Of a stretch of 64,000 nucleotides of DNA, positions 53,848 to 64,000 are shown piece after piece. How positions within the stretch are numbered: position 1 is the stretch's first letter; every line of letters starts with the position of its first letter. The notes beneath the pieces were generated by a model. That model did not search any database and was not told the DNA's origin. It saw only the letters and a list, made by a program, of their open reading frames with translations. Both the position numbers and the translations under genes were made by a program. This stretch comes from Alitta virens (taxonomy: Eukaryota > Annelida > Polychaeta > Phyllodocida > Nereididae), in contig OW028586.1 in assembly GCA_932294295.1 (NCBI GenBank), positions 7,717,701 through 7,781,700 on the forward strand, read 5' to 3'.

Positions 53848-54797
53848 ATGTCAACAACATCAAGAAGTCAATAACATCAAGATGTCCACAACATTAAGGT
53901 GTAAACATTAAGATGTCAACAACATCATGATGTGAACAACATTAAGATGTCAACAACATTGAGACGTCAACAACATTAAGACATCAACAACATTAAGATG
54001 TCAACAACTTTAAGATGTCAACAACATTAAGATGTCAACAACATTAAGATGTCAACAACATTAAGATGTCAACAACACTAGACTGTCTGTCAACAACATT
54101 AAGCTGTCAACAACTTTAGGGTGTCAACAACATTAAGCTGTCAACAACATTAACCTGTCAACAACATTAAGCAGTCAACAACATTAAGCTGTCAACAACA
54201 TTAAGATGTCAACAACATTAAGCTGTCTGTCAACAACATTAAGCTGTCTGTTAACAACATTAAGCTGCCAACAACATCAAGCTGTCTGTCAACAACATTA
54301 AGCTCTCAATAACATTTAGCTCTCCACAACATTAAGCTGTCAACAACATTAAGCTGTCAGCAACTTTAAGCTGTCTGTCAACAACATTAGGCTGTCAACA
54401 ACATTAAGCTGTCAACAACTTTAAGCTGTCTGTCAACAACATTAAGGTGTCTGTCAATAACATTAAGCTGTCTGTCAACAACATAAGGCTGTCAACAACA
54501 TTAAGACGTCAAAAAAATAAGCAGTCAACGACATTAAACTGTCAACAACATTAGGCTGTCAACAACATTAAGCTGTCAACAACATTAAGCTGTCAACAAC
54601 ACTAAGCTGTCAACAACAATAAGCTGTCAACAACTTTAAGCTGTCTGTCAACAACATTAGGCTGTCAACAACATTAAGCTGTCAACAACATTAGGCTGTC
54701 AACAACATTAGGTTGTCAACAACATTAAGATGTCAAGAACATTAAGATGTCAACAACATTAAGATGTCGACAACATTAAGATGTCAACAAAATTAAG

Positions 54798-54908
54798 ATG
54801 TCAACAACAACATTCTGTCAACAACAATCAACTGTCAACAACAACCATCAGCAGCAACCAACAACTGTCAACAACAACCATCAGCAGCAACCAAATCTGA
54901 AGAACAAG
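54798..54908 (+). repeat. L cassette 20
   Basis: Copy of 50456 at 4342 bp with no difference seen. Confidence 0.92.
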
Positions 54909-55424
54909 ATGTCAACAACATTAAGAAGTCAACAACATCAAGATGTCAATAACATCAAGATGTCCACAACATTAAGATGTAAACATTAAGATGTCAACAA
55001 CATCATGATGTGAACAACATTAAGATGTCAACAACATTAAGATGTCAACAACATTAAGCTGTTAAAAACATTAAGCTGTGAACAACATTGAGCTGTCAAC
55101 AACATTAAGCTGTCAACAACATTAAGGTGTCAACAACATTAAGCTGTCAACAACATTAACCTGTCAACAACATTAAGCTGTTAACAACATTAAGCTGTCA
55201 ACAACATTAAGCTGTCAACACCGTTAGGCTGTCAACAAAATTGGGCTGTCAACAAATTTATGCCATCAACAACATTAAGCTGTCGGTCAACAACATTAAA
55301 GTGTCAACAACTTTAAGATGTCAACAACATCAAGCTGTCAACAACATTAAGCTGTCAACAACATTAAGCTGTCGACAACTTTAAGCTGTCTGTCAACAAC
55401 ATTAAGGTGTCTGTCAACAACAGT

Positions 55425-55459
55425 AATGTTGTTGACAGCCTAATGTTGTTGACAGACAG
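55425..55459 (-). repeat. Inverted cassette 16
   Basis: Copy of 51083 at 4342 bp. Confidence 0.93.
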
Positions 55460-56369
55460 CAACATTAGGCTGTCAACAACATTAAGCTGTCAACAACATT
55501 AGGCTGTCAACAACATTAGGCTGTCAACAACATTAGGCTGTCAACAACATTAGGCTGTCAACAACATTTGGGTGTCAACAACATTAAGCTGTCAACAACA
55601 TTATGCTGTCAACAACATTAAGCTGTTAACAACATTAAACTCTCAACAACATTAAGCTGTCAACACCATTAAGCTGTCAACAACATTAGGCTGTCGCCAA
55701 AGTTAAGCCATCAACAACATTAAGCTGTCGGTCAACAACATTAAGCTGTCAACAACATTAAGCTGTCAACAACATTAAGATGTCAACAAAATCAAGAAGT
55801 CAACAACATCAAGATGTCAATAACATCAAGATGTCCACAACATTAAGATGTAAACATTAAGATGTGAGCAACATCATGATGTGAACAACATTAAGATGTC
55901 AACAACATTAAGATGTCAACAACATTGAGACGTCAACAACATTAAGACATCAACAACATTAAGATGTCAACAACATTAAGATGTCAACAACATTAAGATG
56001 TCAACAACATTAAGATGTCAAGAACACTAGGCTGTCTGTCAACAACATTAAGGTGTCTATCATATCATTAAGCTGTCTGTCAACAACATTAGGCTGTCAA
56101 CAACATTAAGACGTCAAAAAAATTAAGCAGTCAACGACATTAAGCTGTCAACAACATTAGGCTGTCTACAACATTAAGCTGTCCACAACTTTAAGGTGTC
56201 TGTCAACAACAGTAGGCTTTCAACAACATTAAGCTGTCCACAACTCTTAGGTGTCAACAACATTAGGCTGTCAACAACTCTAAGATGTAAAGAACATTAA
56301 GATGTCAACAGCATTAAGATGTGAACAACATTAATATGTCGACAACATTAAGATGTGAACAAAATTAAG

Positions 56370-56447
56370 ATGTCAACAACAACAATCTGTCAACAAAAAT
56401 CAACTGTCAACAACAACCATCAGCAGCAACCAACTCTGAAGAACAAG
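56370..56447 (+). repeat. S cassette 19
   Basis: Copy of 52028 at 4342 bp with no difference seen. Confidence 0.92.
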
Positions 56448-58078
56448 ATGTCAACAACATCAAGATGTCAACAACATCAAGAAGTCAACAACATCAAGAT
56501 GTCAATAACATCAAGATGTCCACAACATTTAGATGTAAACATTAAGATGTCAACAACATCATGATGTGAACAACATTAAGATGTCAACAACATTGAGACG
56601 TCAACAACATTAAGACATCAACAACATTAAGATGTCAACAACATTAAGATGTCAACAACATTAAGACGTCAACAACATTAAGATGTCAACAACATTAACA
56701 TGTCAAGAACACTAGACTGTCTGTCAACAACATTAAGCTGTCAACAACTTTAGGGTGTCAACAACATTAAGCTGTCAACAACATTAACCTGTCAACAACA
56801 TTAAGCTGTTAACAACATTAAGCTCTCAACAACATTAAGCTGTCAACACCGTTAGGCTGTCAACAACATTAGGCTGTCAACAAAGTTATGCCATCAACAA
56901 CATTAAGCTGTCGGTCAACAACATTAAGGTGTTAACAACTTTAAGCTGTCAACAACATTAAGCTGTAAACAACATTAAGCTGTCAACAACATTAAGCTGT
57001 CAACAACATTAAGCTGTCTGTCAACAACATTAAGCTGTCTGTCAACAACATTAAGCTGCCAACAACATCAAGCTGTCTGTCAACAACATTAAGCTCTCAA
57101 TAACATTTAGCTCTCCACAACATTAAGCTGCCAACAACATTTAGCTGTCAACAACTTAAGGCTGTCTGTCAACAACATTAGGCTGTCAACAACATAAAGC
57201 TGTCTGTCAACAACATTAAGCTGCCAACAACATCAAGCTGTCTGTCAACAATATTAGGCTCTCAATAACATTTATCTCTCCACAACATTAAGCTGTCAAC
57301 AACATTAAGCTGTCAGCAACTTTAAGCTGTCTGTCAACAACATTAGGCTGTCAACAACATTAAGCTGTCAACAACTTTAAGCTGTCTGTCAACAACATTA
57401 AGGGGTGTCTGTCAATAACATTAAGCTGTCTGTCAACAACATTAGGCTGTCAACAACATTAAGACGTCAAAAAAATTAAGCAGTCAACGACATTAAACTG
57501 TCAACAACATTAGGCTGTCAACAACATTAAGCTGTCAACAACATTAAGCTGTCAACAACACTAAGCTGTCTGTCAACAACATTAAGCTGTCAACAACATT
57601 AGGGTGTCAACAACATTAAGCTGTCAACAACATTAGGGTGTCAACAACATTAAGCTGTCAACAACATTAACCTGTCAACAACATTAAGCTGTCAACACCA
57701 TTAAGCTGTCAACAATATTAGTCTGTCACCAAAGTCAAGCCATCAACAACATTAAGCTGTCGGTCAACAACTTTAAGCTGCCAACAACATTAAGCTGTCT
57801 GTCAACAACATTAAGCTGCCAACAACATCAAGCTGTCTGTCAACAACATTAAGCTCTCAATAACATTTAGCTCTCTACAACATTAAGCTGTCAACAACAT
57901 TAAGCTGTCAACAACTTTAAGCTGTCTGTCAACAACATTAGGCTGTCAACAACATTAAGCTGTCAACAACATTAGGCTGTCAACAACATTAGGCTGTCAA
58001 CAACATTAAGATGTCAAGAACATTAAGATGTCAACAACATTAAGATGTCGACGACATTAAGATGTCAACAAAATTAAG

Positions 58079-58189
58079 ATGTCAACAACAACATTCTGTC
58101 AACAACAATCAACTGTCAACAACAACCATCAGCAGCAACCAACAACTGTCAACAACAACCATCAGCAGCAACCAACTCTGAAGAACAAG
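58079..58189 (+). repeat. L cassette 21, L/S hybrid
   Basis: Copy of 53737, with the AAGGTGTAAAC flank retained. Confidence 0.92.
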
Positions 58190-59139
58190 ATGTCAACAAC
58201 ATCAAGAAGTCAATAACATCAAGATGTCCACAACATTAAGGTGTAAACATTAAGATGTCAACAACATCATGATGTGAACAACATTAAGATGTCAACAACA
58301 TTGAGACGTCAACAACATTAAGACATCAACAACATTAAGATGTCAACAACTTTAAGATGTCAACAACATTAAGATGTCAACAACATTAAGATGTCAACAA
58401 CATTAAGATGTCAACAACACTAGACTGTCTGTCAACAACATTAAGCTGTCAACAACTTTAGGGTGTCAACAACATTAAGCTGTCAACAACATTAACCTGT
58501 CAACAACATTAAGCAGTCAACAACATTAAGCTGTCAACAACATTAAGATGTCAACAACATTAAGCTGTCTGTCAACAACATTAAGCTGTCTGTTAACAAC
58601 ATTAAGCTGCCAACAACATCAAGCTGTCTGTCAACAACATTAAGCTCTCAATAACATTTAGCTCTCCACAACATTAAGCTGTCAACAACATTAAGCTGTC
58701 AGCAACTTTAAGCTGTCTGTCAACAACATTAGGCTGTCAACAACATTAAGCTGTCAACAACTTTAAGCTGTCTGTCAACAACATTAAGGTGTCTGTCAAT
58801 AACATTAAGCTGTCTGTCAACAACATAAGGCTGTCAACAACATTAAGACGTCAAAAAAATAAGCAGTCAACGACATTAAACTGTCAACAACATTAGGCTG
58901 TCAACAACATTAAGCTGTCAACAACATTAAGCTGTCAACAACACTAAGCTGTCAACAACAATAAGCTGTCAACAACTTTAAGCTGTCTGTCAACAACATT
59001 AGGCTGTCAACAACATTAAGCTGTCAACAACATTAGGCTGTCAACAACATTAGGTTGTCAACAACATTAAGATGTCAAGAACATTAAGATGTCAACAACA
59101 TTAAGATGTCGACAACATTAAGATGTCAACAAAATTAAG

Positions 59140-59250
59140 ATGTCAACAACAACATTCTGTCAACAACAATCAACTGTCAACAACAACCATCAGCAGCAAC
59201 CAACAACTGTCAACAACAACCATCAGCAGCAACCAAATCTGAAGAACAAG
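59140..59250 (+). repeat. L cassette 22
   Basis: Third copy of 50456 at the 4342-bp period. Confidence 0.92.
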
Positions 59251-59766
59251 ATGTCAACAACATTAAGAAGTCAACAACATCAAGATGTCAATAACATCAA
59301 GATGTCCACAACATTAAGATGTAAACATTAAGATGTCAACAACATCATGATGTGAACAACATTAAGATGTCAACAACATTAAGATGTCAACAACATTAAG
59401 CTGTTAAAAACATTAAGCTGTGAACAACATTGAGCTGTCAACAACATTAAGCTGTCAACAACATTAAGGTGTCAACAACATTAAGCTGTCAACAACATTA
59501 ACCTGTCAACAACATTAAGCTGTTAACAACATTAAGCTGTCAACAACATTAAGCTGTCAACACCGTTAGGCTGTCAACAAAATTGGGCTGTCAACAAATT
59601 TATGCCATCAACAACATTAAGCTGTCGGTCAACAACATTAAAGTGTCAACAACTTTAAGATGTCAACAACATCAAGCTGTCAACAACATTAAGCTGTCAA
59701 CAACATTAAGCTGTCGACAACTTTAAGCTGTCTGTCAACAACATTAAGGTGTCTGTCAACAACAGT

Positions 59767-59801
59767 AATGTTGTTGACAGCCTAATGTTGTTGACAGACA
59801 G
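59767..59801 (-). repeat. Inverted cassette 17
   Basis: Copy of 55425 at 4342 bp. Confidence 0.93.
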
Positions 59802-60711
59802 CAACATTAGGCTGTCAACAACATTAAGCTGTCAACAACATTAGGCTGTCAACAACATTAGGCTGTCAACAACATTAGGCTGTCAACAACATTAGGCTGT
59901 CAACAACATTTGGGTGTCAACAACATTAAGCTGTCAACAACATTATGCTGTCAACAACATTAAGCTGTTAACAACATTAAACTCTCAACAACATTAAGCT
60001 GTCAACACCATTAAGCTGTCAACAACATTAGGCTGTCGCCAAAGTTAAGCCATCAACAACATTAAGCTGTCGGTCAACAACATTAAGCTGTCAACAACAT
60101 TAAGCTGTCAACAACATTAAGATGTCAACAAAATCAAGAAGTCAACAACATCAAGATGTCAATAACATCAAGATGTCCACAACATTAAGATGTAAACATT
60201 AAGATGTGAGCAACATCATGATGTGAACAACATTAAGATGTCAACAACATTAAGATGTCAACAACATTGAGACGTCAACAACATTAAGACATCAACAACA
60301 TTAAGATGTCAACAACATTAAGATGTCAACAACATTAAGATGTCAACAACATTAAGATGTCAAGAACACTAGGCTGTCTGTCAACAACATTAAGGTGTCT
60401 ATCATATCATTAAGCTGTCTGTCAACAACATTAGGCTGTCAACAACATTAAGACGTCAAAAAAATTAAGCAGTCAACGACATTAAGCTGTCAACAACATT
60501 AGGCTGTCTACAACATTAAGCTGTCCACAACTTTAAGGTGTCTGTCAACAACAGTAGGCTTTCAACAACATTAAGCTGTCCACAACTCTTAGGTGTCAAC
60601 AACATTAGGCTGTCAACAACTCTAAGATGTAAAGAACATTAAGATGTCAACAGCATTAAGATGTGAACAACATTAATATGTCGACAACATTAAGATGTGA
60701 ACAAAATTAAG

Positions 60712-60789
60712 ATGTCAACAACAACAATCTGTCAACAAAAATCAACTGTCAACAACAACCATCAGCAGCAACCAACTCTGAAGAACAAG
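60712..60789 (+). repeat. S cassette 20
   Basis: Third copy of 52028. Its right flank has the ordinary AACATTAAGATGTCAAG near 61041 rather than AACATG. Confidence 0.92.
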
Positions 60790-62418
60790 ATGTCAACAAC
60801 ATCAAGATGTCAACAACATCAAGAAGTCAACAACATCAAGATGTCAATAACATCAAGATGTCCACAACATTTAGATGTAAACATTAAGATGTCAACAACA
60901 TCATGATGTGAACAACATTAAGATGTCAACAACATTGAGACGTCAACAACATTAAGACATCAACAACATTAAGATGTCAACAACATTAAGATGTCAACAA
61001 CATTAAGACGTCAACAACATTAAGATGTCAACAACATTAAGATGTCAAGAACACTAGACTGTCTGTCAACAACATTAAGCTGTCAACAACTTTAGGGTGT
61101 CAACAACATTAAGCTGTCAACAACATTAACCTGTCAACAACATTAAGCTGTTAACAACATTAAGCTCTCAACAACATTAAGCTGTCAACACCGTTAGGCT
61201 GTCAACAACATTAGGCTGTCAACAAAGTTATGCCATCAACAACATTAAGCTGTCGGTCAACAACATTAAGGTGTTAACAACTTTAAGCTGTCAACAACAT
61301 TAAGCTGTAAACAACATTAAGCTGTCAACAACATTAAGCTGTCAACAACATTAAGCTGTCTGTCAACAACATTAAGCTGTCTGTCAACAACATTAAGCTG
61401 CCAACAACATCAAGCTGTCTGTCAACAACATTAAGCTCTCAATAACATTTAGCTCTCCACAACATTAAGCTGCCAACAACATTTAGCTGTCAACAACTTA
61501 AGGCTGTCTGTCAACAACATTAGGCTGTCAACAACATAAAGCTGTCTGTCAACAACATTAAGCTGCCAACAACATCAAGCTGTCTGTCAACAATATTAGG
61601 CTCTCAATAACATTTATCTCTCCACAACATTAAGCTGTCAACAACATTAAGCTGTCAGCAACTTTAAGCTGTCTGTCAACAACATTAGGCTGTCAACAAC
61701 ATTAAGCTGTCAACAACTTTAAGCTGTCTGTCAACAACATTAAGGTGTCTGTCAATAACATTAAGCTGTCTGTCAACAACATTAGGCTGTCAACAACATT
61801 AAGACGTCAAAAAAATTAAGCAGTCAACGACATTAAACTGTCAACAACATTAGGCTGTCAACAACATTAAGCTGTCAACAACATTAAGCTGTCAACAACA
61901 CTAAGCTGTCTGTCAACAACATTAAGCTGTCAACAACATTAGGGTGTCAACAACATTAAGCTGTCAACAACATTAGGGTGTCAACAACATTAAGCTGTCA
62001 ACAACATTAACCTGTCAACAACATTAAGCTGTCAACACCATTAAGCTGTCAACAATATTAGTCTGTCACCAAAGTCAAGCCATCAACAACATTAAGCTGT
62101 CGGTCAACAACTTTAAGCTGCCAACAACATTAAGCTGTCTGTCAACAACATTAAGCTGCCAACAACATCAAGCTGTCTGTCAACAACATTAAGCTCTCAA
62201 TAACATTTAGCTCTCTACAACATTAAGCTGTCAACAACATTATGCTGTCAACAACTTTAAGCTGTCTGTCAACAACATTAGGCTGTCAACAACATTAAGC
62301 TGTCAACAACATTAGGCTGTCAACAACATTAGGCTGTCAACAACATTAAGATGTCAAGAACATTAAGATGTCAACAACATTAAGATGTCGACGACATTAA
62401 GATGTCAACAAAATTAAG

Positions 62419-62529
62419 ATGTCAACAACAACATTCTGTCAACAACAATCAACTGTCAACAACAACCATCAGCAGCAACCAACAACTGTCAACAACAACC
62501 ATCAGCAGCAACCAACTCTGAAGAACAAG
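62419..62529 (+). repeat. L cassette 23, L/S hybrid
   Basis: Shortened hybrid form with the ordinary AAGATGTAAAC flank, as in the copy at 48678. Confidence 0.9.
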
Positions 62530-62990
62530 ATGTCAACAACATCAAGAAGTCAATAACATCAAGATGTCCACAACATTAAGATGTAAACATTAAGATGTCA
62601 ACAACATCATGATGTGAACAACATTAAGATGTCAACAACATTGAGACGTCAACAACATTAAGACATCAACAACATTAAGATGTCAACAACATTAAGATGT
62701 CAACAACATTAAGACGTCAACAACATTAAGATGTCAACAACATTAAGATGTCAACAACACTAGACTGTCTGTCAACAACATTAAGCTGTCAACAACTTTA
62801 GGGTGTCAACAACATTAAGCTGTCAACAACATTAACCTGTCAACAACATTAAGCAGTCAACAACATTAAGCTGTCAACAACATTAAGATGTCAACAACAT
62901 TAAGCTGTCTGTCAACAACATTAAGCTGTCTGTTAACAACATTAAGCTGCCAACAACATCAAGCTGTCTGTCAACAACATTAAGCTCTCA

Positions 62991-64000
62991 AAAACATTTA
63001 GCTCTCCACAACATTAAGCTGCCAACAACATTAAGCTGTCAAGAACTTTAGGCTGTCTGTCAACAACATTAGGCTGTCAACAACATTAAGCTGTCTGTCA
63101 ACAACATTAAGCTGCCAACAACATCAAGGTGTCTGTCAACAACATTAAGGTCTCAATAACATTTAGCTCTCCACAACATTAAGCTGTCAACAACATTAAG
63201 CTGTCTGTCAACAACATTAGGCTGTCAACAACATTAAGCTGTCAACAACTTTAAGCTGTCTGTCAACAACATTAAGGTGTCTGTCAATAACATTAAGCTG
63301 TCAGTCAACAACATTAGGCTGTCAACAACATTAAGACGTCAAAAAAATTAAGCAGTCAACGACATTAAACTGTCAACAACATTAGGCTGTCAACAACATT
63401 AAGCTGTCAACAACATTAAGCTGTCAACAACACTAAGCTGTCTGTCAACAACATTAAGCTGTCAACAACATTAGGGTGTCAACAACATTAAGCTGTCAAC
63501 AACATTAGGGTGTCAACAACATTAAGCTGTCAACAACATTAACCTGTCAACAACATTAAGCTGTCAACACCATTAAGCTGTCAACAATATTAGGCTGTCA
63601 CCAAAGTCAAGCCATCAACAACATTGAGCTGTCGGTCAACAACTTTAAGCTGCCAACAACATTAAGCTGTCTGTCAACAACATTAAGCTGCCAACAACAT
63701 CAAGCTGTCTGTCAACAACATTAAGCTCTCAATAACATTTAGCTCTCCACAACATTAAGCTGTCAACAACATTAAGCTGTCAACAACTTTAAGCTGTCTG
63801 TCAACAACATTAGGCTGTCAACAACATTAAGCTGTCAACAACATTAGGCTGTCAACAACATTAGGCTGTCAACAACATTAAGATGTCAAGAACATTAAGA
63901 TGTCAACAACATTAAGATGTCGACAACATTAAGATGTCAACAAAATTAAGATGTCAACAACATCATTCTGTCAACAACAATCAACTGTCAACAACAACCA
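62991..64000 (+). repeat. Right edge, older HOR subfamily
   Basis: After the E4 break the monomer order resembles the segments around 4.3-5.3 kb and 21.4-22.0 kb. Examples are CATTGAGCTGTCGGTCAAC near 63624, also seen near 21638, and GTCACCAAAGTCAAGCC near 63596. It ends inside an L cassette cut by the window edge. Confidence 0.7.
63951..64000 (+). repeat. L/S cassette 24, cut by window edge
   Basis: Only the first 50 bp are present. It reads ACAACATCATTCTG, a private change, and the ...AACAACAATCAACTG that follows is L-type. Confidence 0.85.

Larger units (their letters stand above)
52028..56369 (+). repeat. 4342-bp HOR copy E2
   Basis: Cassette order is S 52028, L 53737, L 54798, inverted 55425. 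Every landmark recurs exactly 4342 bp later. Private variants shared only with E3 are C at 52357 (AACATG), GGGG at 53060-53063, G at 53899 (AAGGTGTAAAC) and a lost T in the A7 run near 54511. I saw no difference from E3 at any landmark compared. Confidence 0.93.
56370..60711 (+). repeat. 4342-bp HOR copy E3
   Basis: Cassette order is S 56370, L 58079, L 59140, inverted 59767. It carries the E2 private variants at the matching places: C at 56699, GGGG at 57402-57405, G at 58241 and the T loss near 58853. It is the best candidate for the newest duplicate in the window. Confidence 0.93.
60712..62990 (+). repeat. 4342-bp HOR copy E4, truncated
   Basis: Follows E3 from the S cassette at 60712 through L 62419. 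It has the ordinary states G at 61041, GG near 61743 (hence a 4340-bp spacing to L 62419) and A at 62581. Identity to the HOR ends near 62990: E3 continues with AAGCTGTCAACAAC and GTCAGCAAC, while this copy reads AAGCTGCCAACAAC and GTCAAGAAC. Confidence 0.88.
1..64000 (+). repeat. 17-bp satellite array filling the window
   Basis: Head-to-tail copies of AAGCTGTCAACAACATT (A7 C4 T4 G2, 35% GC) run from the first to the last base. Common variants change the first bases (AAGATGTC, AGGCTGTC, AGGGTGTC, AACCTGTC, AAGACGTC) or the end (ACTTT, ACATC, ATATT). Length variants are a 21-mer with doubled CTGT, a 21-mer with GTCGGTCAAC and a 14-mer GATGTAAACATTAA. The + strand is strongly A- and C-rich throughout, so the orientation is constant except at the short inverted cassettes listed separately. 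Because 17 is not a multiple of 3 and the monomer holds TAA on one strand and TTA (TAA on the other), every frame on both strands is stopped about every 51 bp. No insertion of unrelated DNA was found. The family is not one I recognise by name. Confidence 0.98.

Noticed and set aside
1..64000. CRISPR array
   Set aside because: Units are contiguous 17-mers with no unique spacers of constant length, and there are no cas genes.
1..64000. Plasmid iteron origin (iterons are also about 17-22 bp)
   Set aside because: Iteron clusters have a few to some tens of copies beside a rep gene. Here thousands of copies fill 64 kb with no gene.
1..64000. Bacterial promoters from the minus-strand TTGACA
   Set aside because: At the proper 17-bp spacing the next hexamer is GCTTAA in the standard monomer, not a TATAAT-like box. 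The hexamer is simply part of every monomer.
1..64000. Telomere repeat array
   Set aside because: The monomer is not a G-rich telomere motif, and array units are far too variable and hierarchically ordered.
1..64000. Active centromere
   Set aside because: Higher-order satellite structure is compatible with a centromere, but I see no CENP-B-box-like motif and nothing in the sequence alone establishes function.
1..64000. Transposable element or retroelement insertion
   Set aside because: No terminal repeats, target-site duplications, coding remnants or stretches unlike the monomer were found on either strand.

Overview
The whole window is one satellite DNA array. I see no gene, RNA gene or transposon, and no unique single-copy stretch. 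The building block is a 17-bp monomer, AAGCTGTCAACAACATT on the + strand, repeated head to tail from base 1 to base 64000. Common variants are AAGATGTC..., AGGCTGTC..., AGGGTGTC... and ...ACTTT, plus a 21-bp form carrying an extra CTGT (CTGTCTGTCAACAACATT...), a 21-bp GTCGGTCAAC form and a 14-bp form (GATGTAAACATTAA). An array of this size and depth, with no coding content, points to heterochromatic or otherwise gene-free DNA of a eukaryote. I cannot name the species or chromosome from the sequence.

The array is hierarchical. Monomers are arranged into higher-order repeats (HORs) of about 3.4-4.9 kb, and distinctive variants recur in a fixed order. Each typical HOR carries three landmark cassettes. 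The S cassette (78 bp) and L cassette (111 bp) are CAA/CAG-rich and differ mainly by one 33-bp internal repeat. The third is a 35-bp inverted cassette, where two monomers are flipped and form a hairpin with the next ones. I place 20 S cassettes, 24 L cassettes (the last cut by the window edge) and 17 inverted cassettes.

Layout: 1-1490 is a partial HOR. About 1490-6410 and 6411-11315 are a tandem duplication with a 4921-bp period. About 9600-12070 and 12070-14530 are a 2.46-2.48-kb tandem duplication. About 15.1-31.0 kb and 31.1-47.0 kb are two collinear copies of a roughly 16-kb super-unit. The second copy gained a 3834-bp tandem duplication and lost about 4.0 kb and 0.8 kb. About 47.3-63.0 kb is a young array of a 4342-bp HOR whose central two copies share private variants. 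63.0-64.0 kb returns to an older variant.

Nothing works together here as genes do. The short ATG-started reading frames (63-71 codons) at the cassettes exist because the cassette and its neighbouring ...ATCAAG monomers lack the TAA that otherwise closes every frame about every 51 bp. The points most worth following are the conserved inverted hairpin cassette, the order of amplification readable from private variants, the S/L hybrid cassettes, and the dense minus-strand TTGACAG motif, which matches the consensus of TALE homeodomain proteins. All identities and boundaries were read by eye. HOR boundaries are uncertain by tens of bases because every junction falls inside shared monomers.
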